The notes under the pieces: generated by a model
The model's database searches: none
Told to the model about the DNA's origin: nothing
What the model saw: the letters and a program-made list of their open reading frames with translations, nothing else
Position numbers and translations under genes: made by a program
NCBI GenBank assembly: GCA_020638555.1
Contig: JACKII010000002.1
Location: 620,001 to 684,000 of the forward strand
Direction of reading: 5' to 3'
Length of the DNA stretch: 64,000 bases
From: Alphaproteobacteria bacterium
GTDB lineage: Bacteria; Pseudomonadota; Alphaproteobacteria; Bin95
In this document: piece by piece, positions 1-8,837 of the stretch
How positions within the stretch are numbered: position 1 is the stretch's first letter
Layout of the letters: every line of letters starts with the position of its first letter

Positions 1-674
1 ATGCCCTCGCGCCCGCGCACCTTGCCGGTGGCGGCATAGGCCGGCACCAACTCGTCCAGCACCCGGTAGACGCTTTCGTAGAGCGCCATGTCGATTTCCT
101 GACCCGGGCCGCCGGCCTCGACCTCGCGCAAGGCCATCAGCACGGCGATGGCGCCGTACATGCCGGTCATGTAGTCGCCGAGCGAGGTGGAGCCGGGCGT
201 CACCGGCGGGCCGCCCGGCATGCCGGCCAGGTGCGTCAGGCCGCCGACCCCGTGGGCGATGCGGGCGAATCCCGGCCGGTCGCGATAGGGGCCGGTCTGG
301 CCATAGCCGGACACCCGCATCAGGATCAGCCGCGGATTGACCTCCGAGAGCACGTCATAGCCGAGCCCCCATTTCTCCAGCGTTCCCGGCCGGAAATTCT
401 CGCAGACCACGTCGGCGAGCCCGACCAGGCGCAGGAACAACTCCTTGCCCTGGCGTGAGCGCAGGTCGAGGGTGATCGACTGCTTGTTGCGGGCTTCCGT
501 CAGCCAGGCCAGGGACGAATCGGCTCGCTTGCTGGGCGTTCCGTACCGCCGCCACGGGTCGCCGCCATTGGGATGTTCGACCTTGATGACCTCTGCGCCG
601 AACTCTCCCAGAATGGTGGCGCAGTGTGGCGCGGCGATGAAGGTGGCGATGTCCAGAACGCGGACCCCGTCCAT
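1..674 (-). CDS. CaiB/BaiF (class III) CoA-transferase, 3' part outside window
   Basis: This is the N-terminal ~224 residues of a class III CoA-transferase, which moves CoA between acyl groups as free acids. The reading frame runs off the left edge. Visible family features are the opening GVRVLDIATFIAAP, the EVIKVEHPNGGDPWR loop, VCENFRPGTLEKWGL, and SLGDYMTGMYGA near residue 165, whose Asp is the expected catalytic residue. The ATG at 674 is chosen because the family usually starts just before this motif. In-frame TTG codons up to about 711 are alternatives. It is divergent from lptD. The substrate cannot be told from sequence. Confidence 0.85.
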   Translation of the reverse strand, partial: MDGVRVLDIATFIAAPHCATILGEFGAEVIKVEHPNGGDPWRRYGTPSKRADSSLAWLTEARNKQSITLDLRSRQGKELFLRLVGLADVVCENFRPGTLEKWGLGYDVLSEVNPRLILMRVSGYGQTGPYRDRPGFARIAHGVGGLTHLAGMPGGPPVTPGSTSLGDYMTGMYGAIAVLMALREVEAGGPGQEIDMALYESVYRVLDELVPAYAATGKVRGREG

Positions 675-838
675 GGCTCCGGCGCCGGGTTTGCGAGGCA
701 AGGGCAATGCGTGCAACTCTCTTTCGAAAGATTGATGAAAAATTCCGTCGCGCGGGCGTGACAGTATCGGTTCGACACGATAAGCCATTCCCCGGTCTCG
801 CGTCACTGCGTTCCGGGCGCTTGGGTGGAGGAAATCGC

Positions 839-3052
839 TTGCCAGTGCTGAAGATACGCCATTGCTTTCTGCCCGCCCTCCTGGCGGCGGCGGTAATCGC
901 GTCCGGGCCGACGGCGTCCATCGCGGCCGAACCCGCGCTGCCCTTCGGCGTCGACTCCAAGCGGTTGGTGGGCGACGAGAATCTGCCCTTCCTGCTGGAG
1001 GCGGACACGGTCCGCTACGACCAGAAGGCCGATACCATCGTCGCCGAAGGCGATGTTCAGATCACGCGGCAGGGGCGGGTGCTGACCGCCGATCACGTGG
1101 AGTTCCGCCGCGCCGAAAAGATCGTCGCCGCCAAGGGCAATGTCACGCTGGTCGAGACCACGGGCGAGGTGCTGTTCGCCGACGAGGTGGAACTGACCGA
1201 GGATCTGGACCAGGGCTTTGCCGTCGCACCGCGCATCCTGCTGCCGGACGGCTCGCGGCTGGCGGCGAACGCGGCCACCCGCCAAAGCCGGGACCGTTTC
1301 GAGATCAAGCGCGGCGTCTACAGCCCCTGCCTGATCGATCCGATCTGCCCCGACCGTCCGCCGTTGTGGCAGGTCCGGGCCGAGACCATGACCCATTCCG
1401 AGACCCGGCGCGAACTGGAATTCTACGACGCCTCGCTCGACGTGTTCGGCGTGCCGGTCGCCTGGTTCCCCTATTTCTCGCAGCCGGACCCGCGGGTGAA
1501 GCGCAAGACCGGCTTTCTGGTGCCGACCTTCGGCAGCGACAGCGATCTGGGGTTTGTCGCCCGGGTGCCGTTCTTCTGGAACATCGCGCCGAACCAGGAT
1601 GTGACCCTGACGCCGATCGTCACCTCCGAGCAGTATCCCGTCGGCCTTGTCGACTTCCGGCACCTGTTCCCCTGGGGCGAGACCGAGGTCGAAGGCAGTT
1701 TCGGCATGGTGGAGCGTACCGAAAACGGTCAGTCCCGCGGCACCAACGCCCGCGGCCATATCAAATGGACCGGCAACGCCAATATCGACGACAACTGGCG
1801 CTCCCGCTTCCAGCTTTACCGGTCCAGCGACGACACCTATCTGCGTCTGTTCAAGATCGATTCCGCCGGCGTCTTGCGCAGTTTCGGCACGGTGGAAGGC
1901 TTCTATCCCAATGCCTATATCAACGGCACCGTGTTCAGCGTGCAGGAACAGCGCTTCAATTTCAGCGAGAACGATACGCCGGACGCATTTCCGTACATCA
2001 CGGCGGATTATCAGGTGCCGATCGGCAATACCGGGTTCACCCTGACGGGTAAGGCCGGGTTTCAGTCGTTGTTTCGATCCAGCGGACCGGATTCCCAGCA
2101 TCTGGCGGCGCAGGTCGGCGTCGGCCGCGAGTGGAATTTCGGCGGCCATCTGATCCAGGCGGATGCCAGCGTGCGCGGCGACGTGTTTTATGCCCAGGAC
2201 CTGACGACGACCAGTTCCGGCGACAAGTTCATCGGACGCTTCCTGCCGCGCGCGACGGTCGACTGGTCGTATCCGCTGTTCCGGACCCTGGGCGAGGATG
2301 GCGTGCTGACGCTCACGCCGCGGGCCATGGCCACGGCCACGATCGGCTCCGTCAACTCGTCCGAACTGCCGAACGAGGACAGCCAGTCGGTGGAATTCGA
2401 CGCCACCGCCCTGTTCCGCCCCGCCATCGCCACCGGCCGCGACCGCATCGACGACGGCCAGCGCTTCGATTATGGCCTCGAGGCCACCTACGACCTGACA
2501 GGGGTGCAATTGAGTGGCCTGGTCGGCCAGTCCTACCACATCAACTCCAGCCGGGATTTCGGCGCCGGCACCGGCCTTGACCGGCCATTCTCCGACATCG
2601 TGGTCGGCGTCGGCGCCCGCGTTCAGGACTGGGTCGACGGCGCCATGCGCGTGCGCTGGGACCCGAGCGACGGCCATGTCTCCGCCACCGAGGCGCGTGC
2701 CCATTTCGGCACGCGGCCGATCGAGCTGTCGCTCAGCTATACCATGCTGGATGCCCGCACCGCCGACGGCGTCACCATTGGCGAGACCAACCAGATCGAC
2801 GCGACGCTGCGCGGCCAGTTCACCGACCACTGGGCCGGCTATCTGCGCCACCAGCGCGACCTGGATGTCGGTCGGGCGCTACGCTCCCAGGTTGGCCTGT
2901 CCTATGCCGACGAATGTTTCCAGTTCGAAGTCGTCTACACGCGGGAATCGCTGCGCAATGCGGAGGTGCAGGACAACGATTCCATCGTCTTCCGCATTGC
3001 GCTCCGCAATCTGGGTTCGGCCAGCAACAGCCAGAGTTTCGCCCGCGAATGA
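839..3052 (+). CDS. lptD: LPS-assembly outer-membrane protein LptD
   Basis: LptD forms the outer-membrane barrel that, with the lipoprotein LptE, inserts lipopolysaccharide into the outer leaflet. The product is about 737 residues. It has a signal peptide (hydrophobic FLPALLAAAVIASG, then SIAAEP), an LptA-like OstA domain at about residues 50-145 with the repeated EADTVRYDQ and VEGDV-type strands, and a long C-terminal beta-barrel. Cysteines at YSPCLIDPIC and near residue 690 (DECFQFEV) fit the disulfides that gate LptD. A TTG start at 839 is chosen because GGAGG sits 7 bases upstream; the frame is open further 5'. Its stop overlaps the uvrC start (ATGA). Confidence 0.93.
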   Translation: MPVLKIRHCFLPALLAAAVIASGPTASIAAEPALPFGVDSKRLVGDENLPFLLEADTVRYDQKADTIVAEGDVQITRQGRVLTADHVEFRRAEKIVAAKGNVTLVETTGEVLFADEVELTEDLDQGFAVAPRILLPDGSRLAANAATRQSRDRFEIKRGVYSPCLIDPICPDRPPLWQVRAETMTHSETRRELEFYDASLDVFGVPVAWFPYFSQPDPRVKRKTGFLVPTFGSDSDLGFVARVPFFWNIAPNQDVTLTPIVTSEQYPVGLVDFRHLFPWGETEVEGSFGMVERTENGQSRGTNARGHIKWTGNANIDDNWRSRFQLYRSSDDTYLRLFKIDSAGVLRSFGTVEGFYPNAYINGTVFSVQEQRFNFSENDTPDAFPYITADYQVPIGNTGFTLTGKAGFQSLFRSSGPDSQHLAAQVGVGREWNFGGHLIQADASVRGDVFYAQDLTTTSSGDKFIGRFLPRATVDWSYPLFRTLGEDGVLTLTPRAMATATIGSVNSSELPNEDSQSVEFDATALFRPAIATGRDRIDDGQRFDYGLEATYDLTGVQLSGLVGQSYHINSSRDFGAGTGLDRPFSDIVVGVGARVQDWVDGAMRVRWDPSDGHVSATEARAHFGTRPIELSLSYTMLDARTADGVTIGETNQIDATLRGQFTDHWAGYLRHQRDLDVGRALRSQVGLSYADECFQFEVVYTRESLRNAEVQDNDSIVFRIALRNLGSASNSQSFARE

Positions 3053-4944
3053 GCGCCCCGGATGACACCGGACTAAGCTATAACGGCGAGGCCCCCTCGC
3101 TTCAGCGGGGCTTTGGCGTGATCCGCGCGGCCCTGCTCGACATGCCGAACCGCCCCGGCTGCTATGTCATGCGCGACGACGAGGGGCAGGTGCTCTATGT
3201 CGGCAAGGCCGCGGCGCTGGCCAAGCGGGTGCGCAATTACGCCAGCCCGACCAACCTGCCGAATCGCATCCTGCGCATGATCGCCGAGACGGCGACCATC
3301 ACCACCACCGTCACGCACAGCGAGGCGGAGGCGCTGCTGCTCGAAAACAATCTGATCAAGTCCGAGCGGCCCAAGTTCAACATCCTGTTCCGCGACGACA
3401 AGAGCTTCCCCTATATCGAGCTGACGCTCGGCCATGCCTGGCCCATGCTCTCGAAGCACCGGGGCGAGAAAAAGCCCGAGAACGTCTATTACGGCCCGTT
3501 CGCGTCGGCCGGGGCGGTCGAGAACACCATTGTTTCGCTGCAAAAGGCGTTCCAGTTGCGCTCGTGCTCCGAGCACATTTTCCGCACCCGCACCCGGCCC
3601 TGCCTGCTGCACCAGATCAAGCGCTGCTCCGCCCCCTGCACCGGCGAGGTGAGCGCGGAAGACTATGCCGAGAGCGTTGCGGCCGCGCGCCAGTTCCTGG
3701 CCGGCTCCAGCGACGCGGTGCGCCGGGCCTGGACCGAACGCATGCAGCACGCGGCCGAGAACATGGAATTCGAACAGGCCGCCATTTACCGCGACCGGCT
3801 GCGGGCGCTGGGGCATGTGCAGGCGCGCCAGGGGGTGAATGTGCCGGAAATGGGCGACAGCGACCTGTTCGCCCTGGCCCGCCAGGGGGATCGGGTCTGC
3901 GTGCTGGTCTGGTTCTTCCGCGCCGGCCAGAACCAGGGCGGCAAGCCGTATTTCCAGACCGTCGATGCCACGGTCAGCGCGGCGGAGGTGATGGACAGCT
4001 TCCTGGCCCAGTTCTACCACGCCCATCCCGTGCCGAAGACGGTGGTGCTCTCGGAAACGCCGCTGGACCGCGACCTGTTGCAGGAGGCGCTCAGCGCGCG
4101 CGAGGACAAGCGCGTGCAGTTGCTGACGCCGCAGCGCGGCCCCCGCCGCAGGGTGGTGGAACAGGCGCTGGAGAACGCGCTGCACGCGCTCAAGCAGCGC
4201 CTGAACCAGCAGGCCGGTCACGCCCAGGCGCTGGAGGCCATCGCCGCCTCGCTGGGCCTGGAAAGCCCGCCGGAACGGGTGGAGATCTATGACAACAGCC
4301 ACCTGATGGGCACCCACCCGGTGGGCGGCATGGTGGTCTACACGGCGGAGGGCTGGCTGCGGCGCGCCTTTCGCCGGTTCAAGATCGGCAAGCACGGCTC
4401 CGGCACCGCCGGCGACGACGACTATGCCATGCTGCGCGAGGTGCTGACCCGGCGCCTGCGCAAGCTGGCCGATGCGGACGATGACGACACCGACAGTCAC
4501 ACCCGCCCCGACCTGCTGCTGATCGACGGCGGCAAGGGCCAGTTCTCGGCCGTGCGCGAGGTGCTGGAGACGCTGGGCCTGACCGACATCGCCATGGTCG
4601 CCATCGCCAAGGGGCCGGACCGCGACGCCGGCCTGGAGCAGTTCATCTCGGCCGAGAAGGGGGCGTTCCGCCTGGCGCCGAACGACCCCGCCTTGCTGCA
4701 CCTGCAACGCCTGCGCGACGAGGCGCACCGCTTCGCCATCGGCGCCCATCGCCAGGCCCGCCAGAAACAGGTGCGCGGCTCGCAACTGGACTCGATTCCG
4801 GGGATCGGGCCGAAGCGGAAAAAGCAGTTGCTGCTGCATTTCGGCTCGGTGCGGGGCGTGACGCGCGCGAGCGTCGACGAGCTGTCCAAGGTCGGCGGCA
4901 TCAACCGCGCCGTCGCCCAGAAAATCTACGACGCCCTGCACTGA
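3049..4944 (+). CDS. uvrC: UvrABC system subunit C
   Basis: UvrC makes the two incisions on either side of a DNA lesion during nucleotide excision repair. The 631-residue protein has all expected parts: the GIY-YIG nuclease at about residues 25-105 (GCYVMRDDEG, LYVGKA), a UVR helix pair that contacts UvrB at about 205-240 (ENMEFEQAAIYRDRL), the RNase-H-like C-terminal nuclease with EIYDNSH and LLLIDGGKGQ, and a tandem helix-hairpin-helix near the C-terminus (IPGIGPKRKKQLL, VGGI). The ATG overlaps the lptD stop by ATGA, so translation is probably coupled. It converges with hbd across a dispersed repeat. Confidence 0.97.
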   Translation: MSAPDDTGLSYNGEAPSLQRGFGVIRAALLDMPNRPGCYVMRDDEGQVLYVGKAAALAKRVRNYASPTNLPNRILRMIAETATITTTVTHSEAEALLLENNLIKSERPKFNILFRDDKSFPYIELTLGHAWPMLSKHRGEKKPENVYYGPFASAGAVENTIVSLQKAFQLRSCSEHIFRTRTRPCLLHQIKRCSAPCTGEVSAEDYAESVAAARQFLAGSSDAVRRAWTERMQHAAENMEFEQAAIYRDRLRALGHVQARQGVNVPEMGDSDLFALARQGDRVCVLVWFFRAGQNQGGKPYFQTVDATVSAAEVMDSFLAQFYHAHPVPKTVVLSETPLDRDLLQEALSAREDKRVQLLTPQRGPRRRVVEQALENALHALKQRLNQQAGHAQALEAIAASLGLESPPERVEIYDNSHLMGTHPVGGMVVYTAEGWLRRAFRRFKIGKHGSGTAGDDDYAMLREVLTRRLRKLADADDDDTDSHTRPDLLLIDGGKGQFSAVREVLETLGLTDIAMVAIAKGPDRDAGLEQFISAEKGAFRLAPNDPALLHLQRLRDEAHRFAIGAHRQARQKQVRGSQLDSIPGIGPKRKKQLLLHFGSVRGVTRASVDELSKVGGINRAVAQKIYDALH

Positions 4945-5004
4945 CGCCGCACCGCTGCCCTCGCACGCGGTGCCGGGGCGACCGGGCCGGGCGGCGACTG
5001 GCGC

Positions 5005-5089
5005 GCGTTCGGTATCGGTTGAGCCACTTTCCGGCCCCATCTCCCGCGTAAGCGGGACTGGCGAGCCAGTTGGAAAAGACTCCGTTCTA
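5005..5089. repeat. Dispersed intergenic repeat, family 1, copy A
   Basis: The stretch shares an ordered set of blocks with 14830-14928: GCGTTCGGT, GGTTGAGCCACT, TCCCGCG-AAGCGGG and GGAAAAGA-TCCG. It contains the hairpin CCCGC-GTAA-GCGGG, whose loop is GNRA-type, followed in this copy by an ACTGG/CCAGT stem. It fills the convergent gap between uvrC and hbd and touches the hbd stop codon. A role as a bidirectional 3' end is inference. Confidence 0.75.
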
Positions 5090-5959
5090 CCGCGTCGGCA
5101 CCGGGTCCGGGCCGTTATAGTCGTAGAAGCCGCGATTGGTCTTGCGGCCGAGCCAGCCGGCCTCGACATATTTCACCAGCAGCGGGCAGGGGCGGTATTT
5201 GCTGTCGGCGAGGCCGTCATAGAGCACCTGCATCACCGCCAGGCAGACGTCGAGCCCAATGAAATCCGCCAGTTCCAGCGGTCCCATCGGGTGGTTGGCG
5301 CCCAGTTTCATGGCGGTGTCGATGGCCTCGACCGAGCCGACGCCCTCGTAGAGCGTGTAGACCGCCTCGTTGATCATCGGCAGCAGGATGCGATTGACGA
5401 TGAAGGCCGGGAAGTCCTCGGCCGAAACCGGGCATTTGCCGAGCCGCTGGGTGATCTCGCGGAAAGCAGCGACGGTTTCTTCCTCGGTCGCGATGCCGCG
5501 GATCAACTCCACCAGGTTCATCATCGGCACGGGGTTCATGAAGTGAACGCCCATGAAGCGGCCCGGCCGGTCGGTGGTCGCCGCCAGCCGGGTGATGGAG
5601 ATGGAAGAGGTGTTGGAGGCGATCAGCGCGTCCGGGCGCAGATTCGGCACCAGCTTGGCGAACACTTCGCGCTTGACCGCTTCGTTCTCGGTCGCTGCCT
5701 CGATCACCACGTCGCAATCGCCGAAATCGGCATAGTCGGTGGTGGTCCTGATCCGGGCCAGCGCCTCGACCTTGCCGAATTCGTCGATCAGGCCGCGGCG
5801 GACCTGGCGGTCCAGATTGCGGCCCATGACGGTGATGGCCGTATCCAGCCGGTCCTGCGACAGGTCTGCCAACACGACGTCATAGCCGGCAACGGCGCAC
5901 ACGTGCGCGATGCCGTTGCCCATCTGGCCGGCGCCGATCACACCGATTTTCTGAACCAT
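5087..5959 (-). CDS. hbd: 3-hydroxybutyryl-CoA dehydrogenase
   Basis: This enzyme oxidises or forms 3-hydroxyacyl-CoA with NAD(P), in beta-oxidation, butyrate metabolism or the route from acetoacetyl-CoA to the ethylmalonyl-CoA pathway. The 290-residue length is normal for the single-domain bacterial form. The N-terminal Rossmann motif is GVIGAGQMGNGIAHV. The catalytic His is in GVHFMNPVPMMNLVE near residue 138, and the C-terminal dimerisation part carries LGANHPMGPLELADF. AGGAG lies about 11 bases upstream of the ATG at 5959. It is the last gene of the minus-strand etfBA cluster. Confidence 0.93.
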   Translation of the reverse strand: MVQKIGVIGAGQMGNGIAHVCAVAGYDVVLADLSQDRLDTAITVMGRNLDRQVRRGLIDEFGKVEALARIRTTTDYADFGDCDVVIEAATENEAVKREVFAKLVPNLRPDALIASNTSSISITRLAATTDRPGRFMGVHFMNPVPMMNLVELIRGIATEEETVAAFREITQRLGKCPVSAEDFPAFIVNRILLPMINEAVYTLYEGVGSVEAIDTAMKLGANHPMGPLELADFIGLDVCLAVMQVLYDGLADSKYRPCPLLVKYVEAGWLGRKTNRGFYDYNGPDPVPTR

Positions 5960-6132
5960 GAAGACCTGCTCCTCGACGCAATACGGCGTTTGGCCGTGGT
6001 GGGCGGTTTCGAGCCGGGGTTCGGCAATCGCAACCGGGTATGCTGCCCCTCAATACAGAAAGAGCGCCAACTCCACCCGCCCGGTATCGGACGGTTGGGT
6101 GACGCTCCTCCCTTGTGCTGCGGCCGTGAGCC

Positions 6133-7086
6133 TTAGGCTTCGGCGCGGCGCTTCTTGATTTCGGCGGTCAGTTCCGGCACGGCGGTGAACAGGTCACCGA
6201 CCAGGCCGTAGTCGGCCACCTGGAAGATCGGGGCTTCTTCGTCCTTGTTGATCGCGACGATCACCTTGGAGTCTTTCATGCCCGCCAGATGCTGGATCGC
6301 GCCGGAAATGCCGACGGCGATGTAAAGCTCGGGCGCGACCACCTTGCCGGTCTGGCCGACCTGGTAGTCGTTCGGCACGAAGCCGGCATCGACCGCCGCA
6401 CGCGAGGCGCCGACGGCGGCGCCCAGCTCATCGGCCAGTTCTTCCAGGATCTTGAAATTGTCGCCGGAGCCCATGCCGCGGCCGCCGGAGACGATGATGC
6501 CGGCCTGGGTCAGTTCCGGACGCTCCGACTTGGTCAGCTCGCGGCCGACGAAGGAGGAGAGGCCCGCATCGCCGGCGCTGGCCGCGCTCTCGACGCTGGC
6601 GGAACCGCCGGTCGCCGGGGCCGCATCGAACGCCGTGGCGCGCACGGTGATGACCTTGACGCCGTCCGACGACTGCACCGTCGCCAGCGCGTTGCCGGCA
6701 TAGATCGGACGCACGAAGGTGTCGGCCGACTTCACCTCGGTGATTTCCGAGATCTGCATCACGTCCAGCGCGGCGGCGACGCGGGGCAGGATGTTCTTGC
6801 CCTGGTTGGTCGCGGCGGCCAGCACGTGGCTGTAATTGCCGGCGAGATCGGCGATCAGCTTCGACATGTTCTCGGCCAGGCCGTTGGCATAGACCGCATC
6901 GTCGGCATGCAGGACCTTGGTGATGCCGGCGATCTTGGCGCCGGCCGCGGCTGCATCGCCGCTGCCTTCGCTGCCGGCGACCAGCAGGTGCACGTCGCTG
7001 TCGATCTGGGTGGCCGCGGTCACCGCATTGCGGGTGGCCGGGGCAATTTGGCTGCCGTTAACTTCGGCTACAACGAGGACGCTCAT
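6133..7086 (-). CDS. etfA: Electron transfer flavoprotein, alpha subunit
   Basis: EtfA binds the FAD of the ETF heterodimer, which collects electrons from acyl-CoA dehydrogenases and passes them to ETF:quinone oxidoreductase. The 317-residue product begins MSVLVVAEVNG and has the C-terminal FAD-binding block SGGRGMGSGDNF, DYQVGQTGKVVAPELYIAVGISGAIQH and INKDEEAPIFQVADYGLVGDL. The ATG overlaps the etfB stop by one base (TAATG), so the subunits are translationally coupled. Likely electron donors in this window are the dehydrogenases at 29.7 kb and 55.9 kb. Confidence 0.97.
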   Translation of the reverse strand: MSVLVVAEVNGSQIAPATRNAVTAATQIDSDVHLLVAGSEGSGDAAAAGAKIAGITKVLHADDAVYANGLAENMSKLIADLAGNYSHVLAAATNQGKNILPRVAAALDVMQISEITEVKSADTFVRPIYAGNALATVQSSDGVKVITVRATAFDAAPATGGSASVESAASAGDAGLSSFVGRELTKSERPELTQAGIIVSGGRGMGSGDNFKILEELADELGAAVGASRAAVDAGFVPNDYQVGQTGKVVAPELYIAVGISGAIQHLAGMKDSKVIVAINKDEEAPIFQVADYGLVGDLFTAVPELTAEIKKRRAEA

Positions 7087-7835
7087 TAGATGACTTTCGC
7101 CTCCGTCATCAGCTTGGACACCAGTTCCTGCACATCGGCCACCTTGCCGCCGCCCTCGCGCTTCGGCGGTTCGGCGACGTTCAGCACCGCGAGGCGCGGG
7201 GCGGTGTCGACGCCAAGGTCGGCCGGCGCATACTCGTCGATCGGCTTTTTCTTCGCCTTCATGATGTTCGGCAGCGAGGCATAGCGCGGCTCGTTCAGGC
7301 GCAGGTCGACGGTGACAACCGCCGGCATGGAAATCGACACGGTCTCCAGACCGCCGTCGACCTCGCGGGTGACGGTGGCCTTGTCGCCCTCGATCTTCAC
7401 TTCGCTGGCAAAGCAGGCCTGCGACCAGCCCAGCAGGGTGGAGGTCATCTGGCCGGTCTGGTTCGAGTCGTCGTCGATGGCCTGCTTGCCGACGATGATG
7501 AGCTGCGGCTCTTCCTTTTCGGCCAGCGCCTTCAGCAGCTTGGCAACCGCGAGCGGCTCCAGCGCATCGTCGGTCTTCACATGAATGCCGCGGTCGGCCC
7601 CCATGGCGAGCGCCGTGCGGATGGTCTCGGTGCACTGGGCCGGACCCATGGAAACGGCCACGACCTCGGTCGCCGTGCCGGCCTCTTTCAGGCGAACCGC
7701 TTCTTCGATGGAGATCTCATCGAACGGGTTCATCGACATTTTGACATTCTGGGTCTCGACGCCCGTGCCATCCGCCTTGACGCGGATTTTCACGTTGTAG
7801 TCGATGACCCGTTTGACCGGGACCAGGACTTTCAT
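7086..7835 (-). CDS. etfB: Electron transfer flavoprotein, beta subunit
   Basis: EtfB carries the AMP site and the recognition loop that docks acyl-CoA dehydrogenases. The 249-residue product starts MKVLVPVKRVIDYNV and has NPFDEISIEEAVRLKE, the ETF-beta signature around VTREVDGGLETVSI, and the partner-recognition region RLNEPRYASLPNIMKAKK near residue 190. It sits directly upstream of etfA with a one-base overlap. The Shine-Dalgarno sequence is weak. Confidence 0.97.
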   Translation of the reverse strand: MKVLVPVKRVIDYNVKIRVKADGTGVETQNVKMSMNPFDEISIEEAVRLKEAGTATEVVAVSMGPAQCTETIRTALAMGADRGIHVKTDDALEPLAVAKLLKALAEKEEPQLIIVGKQAIDDDSNQTGQMTSTLLGWSQACFASEVKIEGDKATVTREVDGGLETVSISMPAVVTVDLRLNEPRYASLPNIMKAKKKPIDEYAPADLGVDTAPRLAVLNVAEPPKREGGGKVADVQELVSKLMTEAKVI

Positions 7836-7964
7836 GAGAGGCTCGTTCCGTTACTGGAGGTGATGCGCCTGCTAGGCAAAACTGAGACGATGTAGTTACG
7901 GAGCGCGCGGCAGCGTGTCAACGGTGGGCCTGACCGGCCGCGCGCCTTCATCGCGGCTCGGGTC

Positions 7965-8531
7965 TCACCGGTTGCCACCGGGAACCCAGAGAACGTCGGC
8001 CGCGCCATCGTCGTTGCAGTGGCGCGCCAGCACGAACAGATGGTCCGAAAGCCGGTTGATATAGCGGATGGCGGCCTCGTTGACGGGCTCGTGTCCGGCC
8101 AGTTGCACCATGTGCCGCTCGGCCCGCCGCGCGATGGTGCGGGCCGCGTGCAGGTACGCCGCTGCGGCAGAACCGCCCGGCAGGATGAACGAGGTCAGGG
8201 TGGCCAGACGTTCGTTCATGGCGTCGATTTCCGCCTCCAGCCGCTCGACCTGGGCGGCGACAATGCGCAAGGCGCCATGGGCCTTGGCGCCGCCGGTCTC
8301 CGGCGTGCAGAGGTCGGCGCCCAGGTCGAACAGGTCGTTCTGGATGCGCGCCAGCATCGCGTCCGCCTCGCCCGACGTGTGCAGGCGGGCCAGGCCGATG
8401 GCGGCATTGGCCTCGTCGACGGTGCCGTAGGCCTCGACGCGAAGCGCGTATTTCGGCACGCGCGCGCCGGTGCCGAGCGAGGTTTCGCCCTTGTCGCCGC
8501 CGCGGGTGTAGATTTTCGTCAGTTTCACCAT
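7965..8531 (-). CDS. pduO: PduO-type cob(I)alamin adenosyltransferase
   Basis: The enzyme transfers the adenosyl group of ATP to cob(I)alamin, making coenzyme B12 for mutases such as methylmalonyl- and ethylmalonyl-CoA mutase. The 188-residue product has the PduO/MMAB ATP-binding N-terminus (IYTRGGDKGETSLGTG), YGTVDEANAAIGLAR, and the conserved FILPGGS, RRAERH and YINRLSDHLFVLAR blocks. The start lies 2 bases after the stop of the HIG1 gene. Its place beside etfBA and hbd is a common alphaproteobacterial arrangement, and the B12-dependent ethylmalonyl-CoA pathway is supported by mcd at 29.7 kb. Confidence 0.93.
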   Translation of the reverse strand: MVKLTKIYTRGGDKGETSLGTGARVPKYALRVEAYGTVDEANAAIGLARLHTSGEADAMLARIQNDLFDLGADLCTPETGGAKAHGALRIVAAQVERLEAEIDAMNERLATLTSFILPGGSAAAAYLHAARTIARRAERHMVQLAGHEPVNEAAIRYINRLSDHLFVLARHCNDDGAADVLWVPGGNR

Positions 8532-8533
8532 GG

Positions 8534-8737
8534 CTAGCCGCTCATCCCGCCGACCACCGCCAGTAGCAACAGCAGCATGACGGCGATGAATTGGAGAATG
8601 ACGCGGGCCTGCATCAGCTTGTTGCCGTATTGGCGGTTGAACTTGCCGCCGCGGGCGAAGCCGACAACGCCGGTGACCAGCACGACCACGACGGCGAGGA
8701 CCGCCAGCGGGATCAGAAAATAGAGGAGTGAACTCAT
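8534..8737 (-). CDS. HIG1-domain twin transmembrane protein
   Basis: This is a 67-residue inner-membrane protein with two hydrophobic helices (LLYFLIPLAVLAVVVVLVTG and a second near residues 45-65) joined by a short basic loop containing FNRQYGNKLMQARVILQF, which is the hypoxia-induced HIG1 signature. Mitochondrial relatives act on respiratory supercomplexes. The role of bacterial copies is poorly defined. It is the first gene of the cluster and lies 2 bases from the adenosyltransferase gene. Confidence 0.85.
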   Translation of the reverse strand: MSSLLYFLIPLAVLAVVVVLVTGVVGFARGGKFNRQYGNKLMQARVILQFIAVMLLLLLAVVGGMSG

Positions 8738-8837
8738 GACAATGGGTCTTCTGCCGGAAAGGGCTCAGCGATCATAGACACCATATCTGGTCGCGCGAGA
8801 GGATTGCAGCAGTGGCATCTCGCCCCGGAATGCGGCC

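Noticed and set aside
803..2851. 682-codon minus-strand frame over lptD
   Set aside because: LptD has a signal peptide, an OstA domain and a strong ribosome-binding site; the opposite frame has none of these.
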